From: Daphnia pulex
Lineage: Eukaryota; Arthropoda; Branchiopoda; Diplostraca; Daphniidae
DNA: 64,000 nt
NCBI RefSeq assembly: GCF_021134715.1
Contig: NC_060019.1
Location: forward strand, 9,810,001-9,874,000
Direction of reading: 5' to 3'
Shown piece after piece: positions 34,516 to 45,378 of this stretch. Made by a program: the position numbers and the translations under genes. Every line of letters begins with the position of its first letter. Positions within the stretch are counted from its first letter, which is position 1. Below the pieces are notes generated by a model. It was not told the DNA's origin, did not search any database, and worked only from the letters and a program-made list of their open reading frames with translations.

Positions 34516-35067
34516 TTATCTCATGCTTTCCTTTTGGATCCGGCTGCTGTAAGCTTTAGATACCAGATTCCATGAATCCATGTAACGATCCATACACATG
34601 GCAATGCATTTCTGTAAGACACAACAGAAACAAAAAGTTAAAATAAGTTTTAAAATTTAGTAAATGATATATTAATTATACATAAATACATATATTATGT
34701 ATAAATAAATACATGTTATATTGATTTGCCTAAGTCTCTTTTAAAGAGCAAAGCTTTTCAGATGCAAAATTACCATACATTTTTATCTTCACTTAACCTA
34801 GCCCCAAAATCGTTGAACAATTTGCCATACCTGTTCAGAGCTATCAAGAGAAGAGCTTGGCTTGGCTATGCATTTCTTGAAGCATTTCTCGGATATTTTC
34901 TAATTAAGATGAACATAGATTAGTTCAAATCCTACATTTATAAAGAAAAAAATTGTCACCGTTAGAAGTTCTTGCGCAGTGGCAATGGCTACTTGCTGCT
35001 TCACTTGTTCAATTAATTCTTCTCTTTGAGCTCCAGTCAGACGTCCAGTGCTTGGAGGTGAATCCAT
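34516..35067 (-). CDS. Tim13: mitochondrial import inner membrane translocase subunit Tim13
   Basis: Tim13 forms a hexameric chaperone with Tim8 in the mitochondrial intermembrane space and escorts hydrophobic inner-membrane precursors to the TIM22 complex. Three exons, read on the - strand: 35067-34960, 34899-34831 and 34611-34516, all joined in phase 0. They give 90 residues, the usual length. The twin CX3C motif that defines small Tims is complete: C42/C46 (CFKKC) and C61/C65 (CIAMC), 14 residues apart. The family signature [17 protein letters not shown] follows. The helix [15 protein letters not shown] precedes the first pair. Tim13 is preferred over Tim8, Tim9 and Tim10 by the [20 protein letters not shown] core. 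The gene is convergent with dystrophin, 700 bases between stop codons. Confidence 0.95.
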
Positions 35068-35343
35068 AACGAACAGCTGATTGAAAGAATCGAATTATTC
35101 ACAATCAAGAAACAAATTTCTATGTAATAAAGTACGTCAGAAATTAGTAGAAAAAGCCGAGTTTTCCTTCCAAGTCACAACTCACACACAGTCACAGACA
35201 CATGCAGAGAAATGGTATGGAATTGAGAATGCTGTCTGCTAGTCAATGTTGCCAGATGCTCAAATCAACTACCCAACATTGAAAAAACACGACAATTTTC
35301 AAGTCCCTATCCGGCTAATAATCCCTAATTCGTAACTCCCTAT

Positions 35344-35392
35344 CAGAGCTATAGAATATACATAGAATAGCTATAGAAATTCTATAGCTCTG
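35344..35392. repeat. inverted repeat, 14-base stem
   Basis: CAGAGCTATAGAAT at 35344-35357 is the exact reverse complement of 35379-35392, with a 21-base loop. It could be the core of a small foldback element or a transcript hairpin. No target-site duplication is evident. Confidence 0.8.
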
Positions 35393-35427
35393 TCGACTGT
35401 CCCTATGGTCCAATCAGTTTAATTTCA

Positions 35428-35540
35428 GCGTCCAGTTTTCACTTTCATCGTCCAGTGCCGTCCAGGCGTCCGCGAGAATACGACCAGTCGTGAGTCGTCC
35501 GTGCCGTCTAGTTGTCCAGTTTCACCGTCCAGTAACTTTC
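35428..35540 (+). repeat. cluster of degenerate CGTCCAGT motifs
   Basis: At least six copies of GTCCAGT or close variants (GTCCAGG, GTCTAGT) occur within about 110 bases, at irregular spacing. It looks like an eroded short tandem array. Function is unknown. Confidence 0.6.
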
Positions 35541-35679
35541 AAATCCCTTAAGAATTAATTTGATTTTTTATTATTTTCTATTTTTAGCTGTCTATACATC
35601 ATCGTAGCCTTTACTTTTTTTTACATTTAAAAACAGAAAATATTTCGTGTTGATTAATTTTTTGTATGTGCTCAAATTA

Positions 35680-35792
35680 GTCAGTTTCAGTTACTTTGCA
35701 CATCCCTATAAAAATGTATCGGCCGTTATTGTGCAGTAACTTTTTGGTGATGACTGACGATAACTATTCCACCAACAAAGCTCACTCGTTAA
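35680..35792 (-). repeat. inverted copy of the repeat at 39600-39722
   Basis: Read on the - strand, GAGTGAGCTTTGTTG, then a TTATC-containing middle, then GGATGTGCAAAGTAA, occurs in the same order and at similar spacing as on the + strand at 39600-39722. The two are therefore diverged inverted copies of one dispersed element, about 110 bases long in the shared part. Confidence 0.6.
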
Positions 35793-37870
35793 TTTTTCGA
35801 TAATTGCTTTTTTTTATGTACTAAATGTATTTCGCTGTATTTCACGGAGATGACGAATATTTGGTTTATTTTCCGTCCGACTCTAGTCGTCCGTGGTTGC
35901 TAAGGGCTGTCACTAGGTGGCTAAATATTTCAGTGTGTTTAGGGATTGAACTATTCAGCTCTAGTGTGTTGGTTTCTACTTTCTAGAGGGATGTAGGGGG
36001 GTGGGTCATCCAACTGTCAAAGTGGTGAGACGACTGACGAAACACTCATTCTTTTGCTGCCGAGACGCTGTCCGAGAAGGTTGAATTTAGTCATTGCTGG
36101 GTACTTTCTTACGTGAAATTTGTGATCATAGACATGGTCTTTAATCTTTTATTCTTTAATTTTGTAAAATGTAATTTTTTGTGTGGTTCAATACGTGCAA
36201 CATTTCCTTCAATTCATAATGGCCAACTGCATGTGGTCTTCTGTACATTTCCAAAATGTCGTCTCTTGCTGCATGTTGCACGTTTCGTTCCATGCAGTGA
36301 TACAGAACAGTAAAGAGTAATTTTATGTTGCTTAACTTTTTAATTCAAGACTTTGTTTCTGAATTAAAATTTTGTGACTGTGTTTCAAAGAGTAATTGAG
36401 TTTATTTTTCAATCAACCGTTAAGTAGTAAAATCTGAGCTTCATTGGGTTTTGTTTTGCAAATTGTTTCAATTTCTAGTTGAGTTATACAACAGCTTTTG
36501 CAGACGTGTATTAACTTGTTAGAAAACTCGAGTGGGTTAGTATTTGCCTAAATTTTAGTCTACGTAAAAAGTAAGGGTGCTTCGTGTGTTTTTTGTTAGA
36601 AATTGAGTTAGACAATTCTTGTTTTGGACGACATTTTACAACAACTTTGTGTTTCAGTTTTCTAAATAAGAGCTTTTGTGAAAAGATCATAATCAGCTTG
36701 TAAAGAATTGTTATTTTTTTTATAAAACAGAAATTTGCCCTTTTTTGTATTTGAAAATGTAATTGGTTCATAGTTTTCCTTTGATTTATAGGATTCCTTG
36801 GTTAGTTTGATGTTGGAGCTGCTAATGGTGTTGATGCAGCGTTCATGGTGTGAGCACTGAGCAGTGGTTTTGCAGTCATTATCCAGTCGAGATGTCTTGA
36901 AATGGAGGTTGTGCAGACATTCAATTCAACATCTTTCTTCAATGTGTTATTTGCCAATGTTGGTGTTTTTGCAGTGTTGAGCTGTTGTGCAGAATAGTCT
37001 GTTGCCTGGTGGCTGTTGTGCAGAATAGTCTGTTGCCTGGTGGCTGTCGGGCATGTTTTATCGGCTGCTTTTTGTCGATGTGTCGTCTCGTCTCTTGCCA
37101 CCTGTCACGTTACGGTAATGCTTGATGGCTAGTTTGATTTAATTATTGCTTAACTAAATTTTTCGTTCTCGTTTTAGTTGAGTCGTTCGCTGCCGTTCCG
37201 ACTTGATCCATTGGTGAAACTGAGATGAGGTTGCAGAAATTGAAGATTGATACATTAATTAGATTTGGACAAATTAAAAGTGCATGCATGTTCCCCTTTT
37301 CCCTAAGTAAACAGTCTCCGCCGTTGGTTATTCGTCTGTTCGAACGGGAAATTGCCATGCAAATGATCTGATGTACCTTTGGAGAAAAATTATTTTGACC
37401 ACTAAGTAGTTTTCCCTGATGATTCGCAATCAACTCTAACTCCATTATGTAACCGTATTAAACCTGTTCGCTCTTCATATATATGACCATTATCAAAATT
37501 ACTACTTCGCAAACAATAAAATATGAAATCAAAAACCTGTATTGTTCTTTACACATAACTATATAAATTCACACCTTTTTTTTTATATAAAAAACAACCT
37601 TTTTTTATAAAAAACAAGTAATTTCCTGTCCAAATTTTTATCATTTTTTCCCGCTTACAACCACCAGATTATTTATTTACTAAGTCTTTCTCGATAAAAA
37701 TTGGCGATGTTCATTGCTCACGCGTTTTTTTGTTAAGAAAATTAAAATTAGAATTTTCATTTGAATATAATATATTTTATTTTTTATAAACACAACGACA
37801 TATTTTTTTTATGGCCCCCAGGGAGGGGGGGGCCTGTGACTTTCCCAACCGCGATAATAACATGTGCCGT
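35793..37870. other. AT-rich intergenic sequence
   Basis: Open frames here are short and without recognisable features. A 31-base tandem duplication lies at 36981-37042. Otherwise I see nothing I can support. Confidence 0.6.
36981..37042. repeat. perfect 31-base tandem duplication
   Basis: The unit starts GCTGTTGTGCAGAATAGTCT and is 31 bases long. It occurs twice in direct succession without mismatch, followed by the first five bases of a third unit. It is probably a recent slippage or unequal-crossover product. Confidence 0.9.
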
Positions 37871-38700
37871 TATTATTTTGTTGGTGCAGAAAGCCGGAAT
37901 TTAATCTAGCAGTTGTCGACTGAATCAAACCTGACATATAGATCAGGTTGCCTCAATCGTATACTGCACTTCTGCACAAGTAAAAACTCCAAAGACGACA
38001 GTGAAACCATTTCAAGACTGCAACACAGGAAAACACTGGTAGAGCAAAAAAACACGAATGAGAAAAGATTTCAAACACAGGATAGCATTGGCAGAGCAAA
38101 ATACACAAATGCAAAGAGAGAAAAATGTTTAACTTTAAGGCAGCAACCCGGATATCACTGGCAAATTCAGGCTGCTTCAGGATACCGCCAGCACAGCTAC
38201 TTCTGGATAACACTGGAACCACACGCTGCATACAACAGTTCAATTAGTCTCCATCACATCTTTCACCACCTGGCTGCAACAAGGTAACCAACAGCGGACC
38301 TAATTAAGAAAACAAAAAATTACCAACGGGGAAAGACAGTGTGTGCACAATTACACAGGACTCTTTAAGACAAAAGAATACCAGGAGTAAGACAAAAAAA
38401 ACTACGCAGTTCAACAGATCTCTCCGATATCTCAAATTTTACTTAGGAACTAGGAAGTTAGAATTGGCAAGATATTTCAAAATGCAAATTGATCTCTAGT
38501 CATATTAATTAACTACTTTAGCAGGAAATTGGATAAAAATAATTACTTTTGCTTTGTCATGGGACGAGACGTACGACTGGGTGCAGGCAGCAAGACACAC
38601 GAGGCACGACATTTCGGCAAAATGGACAGGCACTCAAGTCCGAGTTACATGATTTGACAAAGTGGTATTGAAATCACCTGTCAATTAATAAATCAAAATT
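37870..38700 (+). repeat. dispersed repeat, copy A
   Basis: Three landmarks recur in the same order in the copy at 41020-41680: a GCAGAAAGC segment near 37887 followed by TCAATCGTATACTGCA, a CTTTCACCACCTGGCTGCAACAA segment near 38260, and AATTACTTTTGCTTTG with GCAGGCAGCAAG near 38541-38594. The two copies are strongly diverged and share no long open frame. This looks like an old non-autonomous element. Confidence 0.5.
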
Positions 38701-38829
38701 TAACATTAATTAACCCTAAGAAATAAACAAAAAATACCTTTACATTTTCATCATGGGAAACGTCACGACCAGCATCCCACTTCTGCTGCGTCAAGGAACA
38801 AAATGGCCGAATTTGGTCCCCTGAAGACA

Positions 38830-38935
38830 CTCGCGCCACCTAGCGACAGCCAATTGGATTGCTTGCTTGCAGACAGCACGCAGCAGCTAAATTTGAATTC
38901 CTCACGCCTTTCACAAGCTGGCACGAAATTAATCA
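38830..38935 (+). repeat. dispersed repeat, partial copy C
   Basis: The segment AGACAGCACGCAGCAGCTAA followed by TCACGCCTTTCACAAGCTGG matches the middle landmark of copy B (41208-41279) closely. The outer landmarks of the family are absent here, so the copy is a fragment. Confidence 0.55.
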
Positions 38936-39228
38936 AGTGGGGATGGACACTAGATTACTCCAGCTGCCTGTGGTTGTAAGGCAGCAGCAGTTCTTATGTC
39001 TTTCTTTGGAGTTCTACTGTCGCATACAAAGAAATTTTTAAAAACTATTTAAAATATTGGGGTTCTATTGTGGTTCTATCTGTGGGGTTCTATTGTCGAT
39101 GGAGTTCTACGGTCGCCATACCATCTAAAAGACTGGCCTTAGATAGTCAAAATAGTCATTAAAGTAATCAAAAATACCATTTCTCTTTTGCTTAAAATTA
39201 GCACGGAGTCTTTAGAATTCTACAGAGA

Positions 39229-39616
39229 ACAAAGCTCACTTGCTAGTTTTATGCAAATTTTACGGAAGTATACCGGAAGTAAGCGATAGCTCCTTAACCA
39301 TTGAGCTGTCGTCAAAATAAACTAAATATTCGTGATCTACGTGAAATTTGGGGTCGATTAGGTGTAATTTAAACGAAATCCAGATTTTGGTCAAAATCGA
39401 GAATTTTCCTGAACTATAGTTCAGGATTATTCTCGAAACCGGAAGTACGCTTTCGTACAAAATAAGACATGAACTTTATCACAAATTTTACGAGGATTAC
39501 GAATATGTGGTTCTTTTGTACGTCGGATGAATATTTACTGAACTACTGACTGAAAAGAGAAAACCGGAAGTAGAAAAAAAAAACAAATTATTAAAAATCT
39601 AACAAGTGAGCTTTGT
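39229..39616. mobile_element. small element with terminal inverted repeats
   Basis: ACAAAGCTCACTTGCTAG at 39229-39246 is matched by its reverse complement, with one mismatch, at 39599-39616. The enclosed 388 bases contain several CCGGAAGTA-type motifs (near 39264, 39273, 39437 and 39564) and no coding frame. The size and layout suit a miniature inverted-repeat transposable element. A clear target-site duplication is not visible, and the right end continues into sequence shared with 35680-35792, so the true ends may differ. Confidence 0.5.
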
Positions 39617-39722
39617 TGTCGAAACAGAAACTGACAGTTATCACAAAAAATTTTCTTGAAGTAGAATCGAGAAAATTTTTTAGAGATGTGCAAAGTAAGC
39701 GTAACTAAACTGATTCTGACAG
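39600..39722 (+). repeat. copy of the dispersed repeat also present at 35680-35792
   Basis: It starts at the right terminal repeat of the small element and contains CAAGTGAGCTTTGTTG, CTGACAGTTATCAC and GATGTGCAAAGTAA. The same order, reversed, is found 3.9 kb upstream. Confidence 0.6.
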
Positions 39723-39815
39723 TTAAAATGACCAAAGTCTATGCCTTCTAGCGCCAGAAAAAAGAAACGTTTAACAGTAACATGAAAAAAATGTCCGCTC
39801 TAGCTCGTTGACACC

Positions 39816-40852
39816 ATGGTTGACATTCAATTGAAAGAACTAACAAACAAAGGCTTTGATACTCACGTAGTATTCACTATTCTCCCCTTCAAATTTGTAT
39901 CTCGTCTTCACCCAAAAATGAAGAAGCCACCACCGCAGCATTACACATCAAACAGACGAAATCAAAAAGGTGATTATGCTTCTACAATGAGGGGATTGGG
40001 GAAGGCAGCATGACATTCGCTATTTTGTCTCATCTGTTAGTGATTCCAGATTGTTGACGAAATATCGTCTTCTGCTACCTCTACGTATCACCCTTTAGCT
40101 TTATTCCTGTCATTCTGCACTGAGCCTTACCTGTGATAAATCTTTCTTTTTTTCTGTAGGTTGTGATGGCCATTGATGGAGCAGCATAGGAATGCGACAG
40201 CTTTGTCTGGGTCTGGGCTAACTGCCCTACTAGATAGAATCCTCTTGGAAACTTCGTCTGCTCCTAAGTAACACAAATACACCTCTTAAGTTACTTCCAA
40301 AAATCAAAACAAATTTAGATTAGGATTTCTAGGTAAGTTGAACCGTTTTTAATTAATAACATTTACAACATCATTTAGCTAATGGTTCTTATTGCATTCT
40401 TGACTTCGTGTATTCAGAAATTTCAGCTGACGTTTTTGTGTGACCTAGGTGCTTGTGGCAATAGAGATCAAATGGGTCAATCCAATAATGTAAGATATGT
40501 CTTCCAAAGCTAAAGTAAATAGTTTCTACTGTCATTTAATGTTTCTAATTTTATTTCAGGTTAACTTCCCTTGTCAAATCATAGTAATAATCTTCAAGAT
40601 ATTGATGCCTTCCCCAGATCCAATTCTTTGCTGCTATCTCTTTTGCAGACAACAGTAAAATAATGCTTCAACTCAAGAGGTTGTGGTGACTGCTACTTAG
40701 TTCTAATATAGGACAGTGTAACATTGGTAGATTTAAGGTATTGCTTGGTGTCACTAACATGGTTTGAAAATTATATCTAAAAATATTCTCTCTTTTCAGG
40801 CAGTCTCTCCCTGCCTTGATTGACGTTTGAACCGGACGATTTGTTCATTAAA
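39816..40852 (+). ncRNA. candidate spliced transcript without a long reading frame
   Basis: A chain of good splice sites is spaced as in real genes here. Donors are at 39969 (AAAAG|GTGATT), 40332 (TCTAG|GTAAGT), 40489 (AATAAT|GTAAGA; boundary uncertain by one base) and 40737 (TTTAAG|GTATTG). Acceptors are at 40159 (TTTCTGTAG), 40417 or 40426, 40559 (TTTATTTCAG) and 40799 (CTCTTTTCAG). The last two introns are 62-71 bases, typical for this genome. ATG 39816 in a good context (CACCATGG) opens 51 codons to the first donor; after splicing it stops within a few codons. ATTAAA at 40847 could be the polyadenylation signal. It may be a long non-coding RNA or a degenerate gene. Confidence 0.3.
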
Positions 40853-40859
40853 TTTTTAT

Positions 40860-43540
40860 GTAATAATAGCTATTATCATGATATAAAAAAAATTTATTTC
40901 ATTTTTCATATTTATTATTGAATGTGATAAAATTTTCCGTACTAAACACAATATTAAATGAAAACAACAAATGAATATAAATAGCAATACTTAAGAAGGC
41001 CTGCCTGTTGCTTACTCAACCACGTTGACACAGAGAGTTGTTATTTTTTGGGCGCAGAAAGCTTTTTCTTCTGGCAGTCTCGCTTATTCAATCTATACTG
41101 CATAGTCGCCTAGCCGGAGACACAAATGACAAATAGACGCAAATATTTCAAGCCAGTAACAATCAACATTCAAACTTGGTGCAACAGTAACAATAACAAC
41201 GGCACCACAGACAGCATGCAGCAGCTTAACTTTATTTGGTCACGCCTTTCACCAGCTGGCTGCAACAAAACACCATATGCAGTAGCAATGAATTAGTTCA
41301 GACTCAACCGAAAGCTGTTAACCCAAAAAAATAATAATTAAAGAAAATATCTCGGGTGACAAACTATTTGCAACAGTAGATATTTAAATTATGCAAACTC
41401 ATCAAAAATCTTTTAGTATAATATTTAAAAAATTACACGGCTATCTAGGTTTTTTTCAAATTATTAAAAAAAAAACTCATTCATACAATTGGAAACTCAA
41501 ATAAGTAAAAACATGGCCAATCAACTTTACTATAAATTCCAGGCTTGTAAATTCCAGTACAGATCTACTTTCTGCCCATCAATTAGCTAAATCTTTAGTC
41601 TTCTAATAATAAATCAACATAATTACTTTTGCTTTGGCATGAGGCGTACAGCCAGTACAGGCAGCAAGTGAAGACATCTGCAAAATCAACGCCCGTCAGG
41701 GAACGTCCTCAAACAATTTGGCCCAGTGCTGCATAAGCATTATAATACTTTGAAGTATGATGTTTAACTGCAAGTCTGCACAAGCTTCATTTAAGTGCAT
41801 CTCTCAACTGGAAAAGGGCAGCAAGACCACAGCACAACAAACAGCAACACCAAACTGACCATGGAATCCTACAAAGCAAAATAATGTTAATGCATTAATA
41901 ACATTTTCCGATGGAAAAAGACAATAATATTGATAATTAAATTTGCAAAGAAAAACCAAAAATACATGCAAGTGATATTTAACTTTGGCTTACAACTGTA
42001 AAATCAATGATTCAAACACTTGGTAGTTAAGGCAATGATTTACTTCAAATGTACACACAAACTAGAAGATGACCAAAGACCAAAAAGTTTTAAAGAATGA
42101 GTGAATTTCTGTTCTTTTACATAAAAAAAAATTTACAACTATCTACAAGAACTTTCCACAATAGCTATCTTATTTTTTAGAAGCATGAAATAAGATGTCA
42201 CTTGTCTCCGACATTAAGAACAAAATGCTAATCTACCTAATTAATTTACAAGTACATCATTACCTTTTCAGATTTCCACTTTTCATCACATTTTTTTGTC
42301 TTGCAATATGGCATATGACCCTCTCAAAGAAGCATCTTCATGACACAGCAGCTCCAGCAGCGATCATGTGGAGAAAGGCAAGAAGAACTTAGACATGCTT
42401 TCACAAAATAAATGTAAGTAGATTAGAAAATGGACCTTTCGATAAGTCAAAACTCTCACGATTCACTTACTTGCTTTAGAATTGTTCACTTTCGATTTAG
42501 CTTGGTCGAATGACGTGGAAATACCCCATCATTTTTAAATGTAAAAGCGAAAAACACAGTCATGAAACAGCAGCTGTGGCACGTTTCCGTCCACTGTCTC
42601 AAAGGCAAATGGCGGATCTAGCCTGACTTGAAGGATTTGAAGCAGAGCAGACGATTGTATATTCCATAGTGCAGTAATTATTTCTACTACTAGGTGTCTC
42701 ATACTCTCATTCAATGGCGGAGACAGCGGCGGCTAGTTTGTTCAAAATTCAAAACAATAGTAGAAAACAATAATTTAAAAATTAAAAAATGAAACAAACG
42801 AAAAATAAAAAATTTAATAATAAATTATAAATACCGCAATTGATTGTGAACAATTTTATTACAGACGAAATTTATAGTTGGAAAATTTGCCTCATGAACA
42901 GAGATCAATAAATCAACAACACCGACATCAAGTGAGGAGTTGTTTCTGATTACGTAATATCACACAATTCAATGTACAATTTCAAAAAATTAGACTAATT
43001 AAAACAAATCAAATTTTCAGAATAAAAAATTATATAAGTAGATCTCCGTCTAATACCTTGTTTATGGACTCAATATTATCAGACCTTCTACATTTTTATC
43101 AAGGACAGTTTTTTTTAACAGCATGTCTCAAATTTTTTTTTCATAGTTCGATCAGACGTTCGATTTATATCTCACAACTTATCTAAATCCTCTCCACAAA
43201 CCAAGTAATAACCAGTTTGTCCATATATCCTAATGTCCTGAATTTCAAAGTTCTTTGTTCTGCGTTTCAATACTATGGTCAGTTGGTCACAACACGCTGA
43301 TGAAACCAGCCTTGTTATCGATAAAGCTTGTTTGTCAACTTCAAAATACCTTGATACATGTTTTTGTTTAAAATAAACGTCAGAAAATAAACAAACGGAT
43401 TGTGATACGTTGGTTCGGACGTCATGTGTATCCATTTTGAACTCCAAGGTCTAGATAGAAGTCCAATTTTGACAGGTGAATCCGGGTTTTCTTTATCGCA
43501 AAATCTAATGGTTTCAACCTATGATGCGGATCGTTGACGA
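40860..43540. other. AT-rich intergenic sequence with repeat copy B
   Basis: No protein gene is visible on either strand. Repeat copy B occupies 41020-41680. The frame at 43172-43447 on the - strand (91 codons) has no start context, splice partner or family signature that would support it. Confidence 0.55.
41020..41680 (+). repeat. dispersed repeat, copy B
   Basis: It carries the same ordered landmarks as copy A: GGCGCAGAAAGC with TCAATCTATACTGCA near 41051-41102, CAGCATGCAGCAGCTTAA with TCACGCCTTTCACCAGCTGG near 41212-41260, and AATTACTTTTGCTTTGGCAT near 41621-41640 followed by CAGGCAGCAAG. Spacing differs by about 80 bases from copy A. Confidence 0.5.
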
Positions 43541-43542
43541 GC

Positions 43543-43550
43543 TATTTAAG
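43543..43550 (+). promoter_or_regulatory. TATA-like box of the serine protease gene
   Basis: TATTTAAG lies 50-57 bases before the ATG at 43600. Transcription would start near 43573-43580 and leave a leader of about 20-27 bases. Confidence 0.5.
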
Positions 43551-43599
43551 CAGAAAGCCGAGGCTGTATGAACTAGGCATTCTTTTGTTAAACGTCAAA

Positions 43600-45295
43600 A
43601 TGAAGGTTATTCTCTGTCTCGCTATTTGCGTCTTTGCTCAGGTATTTTTTACAGAACTTTTAAAATAATTAAAGTAGGCCCAATAAATAGTTGACTTTCT
43701 CAAATTTAATCTCTCGAATTTTCCCTTCTCTATAGTCTATGAGCCAAGTTCTTCTCCCCATTGAGAGGAACTGGTCAAAAATCGAGGAGAAATGGGCCGA
43801 TCCTACCGCTCCCCGTCACATCCCGCGTGCTGAAGAGATCCCCTTGAGACACAAGGCAACCCGTGAATCCAAGGACTTCCGTGGTGAGTAACGACACACA
43901 ACGCAATAGTTTTTTTATTATCAAATTTTAATTGTGTTTTAAAAACTTGATTGCAGCCGCTTGCGGTGTAGCCAACCCCGCCCGTATCATCAACGGAGCT
44001 GAAGCTGTAAGTACAAATCGTTCAGCGTACAGCTACGTATACATCGTGCATTTTCATGATCATTCAATTAATCGACTATATAGACTCCCAATGAATTCCC
44101 GTGGGTCGCTGCTCTTTTCATCAGCGGCGGATCTTTCTGTACTGCTTCTCTCATTTCTGATCAGTGGATTTTGACTGCCGCTCACTGCGCCGATGGGTAA
44201 GCGCACAACAAAAGCGTACTACAGATCCTATTTGAGGATCTAATGTCAATAAGATTGTCCCTAAAACAATTTGTTTTATGTACCTTAGTGCTCTGTACTT
44301 TGATGTCTATTTGGGAGCTCACAATGTTCGCGTCACCGAGCCAACCCGTCTCGAGATCCGCGCAACTGAGAAATACATCAACCCCAACTGGAACCCCACT
44401 ACTTTGAACGGAGATGTTGCTCTCATCAAGCTACCAGCCCCCGTTGATATCAGCGGAGGTGAGTTGGAATTGGATTGGGATAACGAAATTGTACTCGAGA
44501 ATTATTTGGCTAAATACGAATGAACTCTTTGCAGATCTCGTCCGCCCCATTTGCCTCCAAGACCCAACTGACACCGACTTGTACGTTGGCGCTTCAGCCC
44601 AAATCGCCGGATGGGGAAAGACCGCCGATGGTAAATTTAAAAGCTAAAAATGCAATATAGTTTTCTGTTAAAAGTGAATTATTATTTATTCTGAAAGGAC
44701 CCGGTGGTATCAGCCCGACATTGCAGAAATCTACCGTGACTGTCATTACCAACGCTGAATGCCAAAACGTACGATCTCTAATTTAAGACTCAACACTTTA
44801 AATTAATACGAAAATACTAATAATAAATTACATTTTTTTCTGACGTTTTCAGACCTACGGCGCTCTCATCATTAGGGATTACACGGTAATATAACAAAAA
44901 TTATTAGGTTGTCATGATTACTTTATAACTGTTTCTTTTAAATTTTAGATCTGCACTTCCTTCACTGACACCAACTCTGGCACTTGCAACGTAAGTTAAC
45001 ACTTTAATATGAAAGTGAAAATTCATAAATGAAACCAATTTTTGTTTTCAAAATAGGGAGACAGTGGCTCTGCCATGAGCGTCATTAACGCCAATGGACA
45101 GTACACTCAGATCGGTGTCACCTCCTTCGTTTCATCCGCTGGATGCGAATCCGGAAACCCCGACGGATATGTACGATGACAATAATTTTAGATCAATAAC
45201 TTGTTTTAAAACAAAATGTCCTCTTTCAAATCAAATAGGCTCGCGTTTCCAGCTACCTGCCCTGGATCAGCAGCATCACTGGCTTGGTTCTTTAA
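43600..45295 (+). CDS. secreted chymotrypsin-fold serine protease, brachyurin-like
   Basis: This is a digestive-type S1 protease, secreted as a zymogen. Eleven exons with agreeing phases: 43600-43641, 43736-43883, 43957-44006, 44084-44196, 44289-44458, 44535-44630, 44698-44768, 44853-44885, 44949-44990, 45057-45170, 45239-45295, giving 311 residues. Residues 1-14 ([14 protein letters not shown]) form a signal peptide. A 50-60 residue propeptide ends at R73, and the mature chain starts [19 protein letters not shown]. The triad is H114 (LTAAHC), D160 (GDVALIKL) and S258 (CNGDSGSA). The position equivalent to chymotrypsin 189 is Gly252, and 226 is Asp291 (GCESGNPD), the arrangement known from fiddler-crab collagenase. 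The substrate pocket should therefore be broad (Arg, Lys, Leu, aromatic). The usual GDSGGP is GDSGSA here. Confidence 0.93.
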
Positions 45296-45372
45296 AAACA
45301 TCTTTAAAGAAAATTGCGGATTCGGCTATTTGTTCAAACCAAATAATACGAATCCATGTAATCGATGAAAAA

Positions 45373-45378
45373 AATAAA
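45373..45378 (+). terminator. polyadenylation signal of the serine protease gene
   Basis: AATAAA 78 bases after the stop codon, a normal distance for a compact digestive-enzyme gene. Confidence 0.7.

Larger units (their letters stand above)
35068..35680. other. upstream region of Tim13
   Basis: No protein gene is visible. The first 150 bases probably hold the Tim13 promoter and 5' UTR; no TATA box is evident. The stretch ends in a hairpin (35344-35392) and a cluster of short GTCCAGT-like repeats. Confidence 0.6.

Noticed and set aside
43172..43447. 91-codon frame on the - strand upstream of the protease
   Set aside because: No splice partner, promoter or family signature. It may be a fragment of an old element, but there is nothing to show it.
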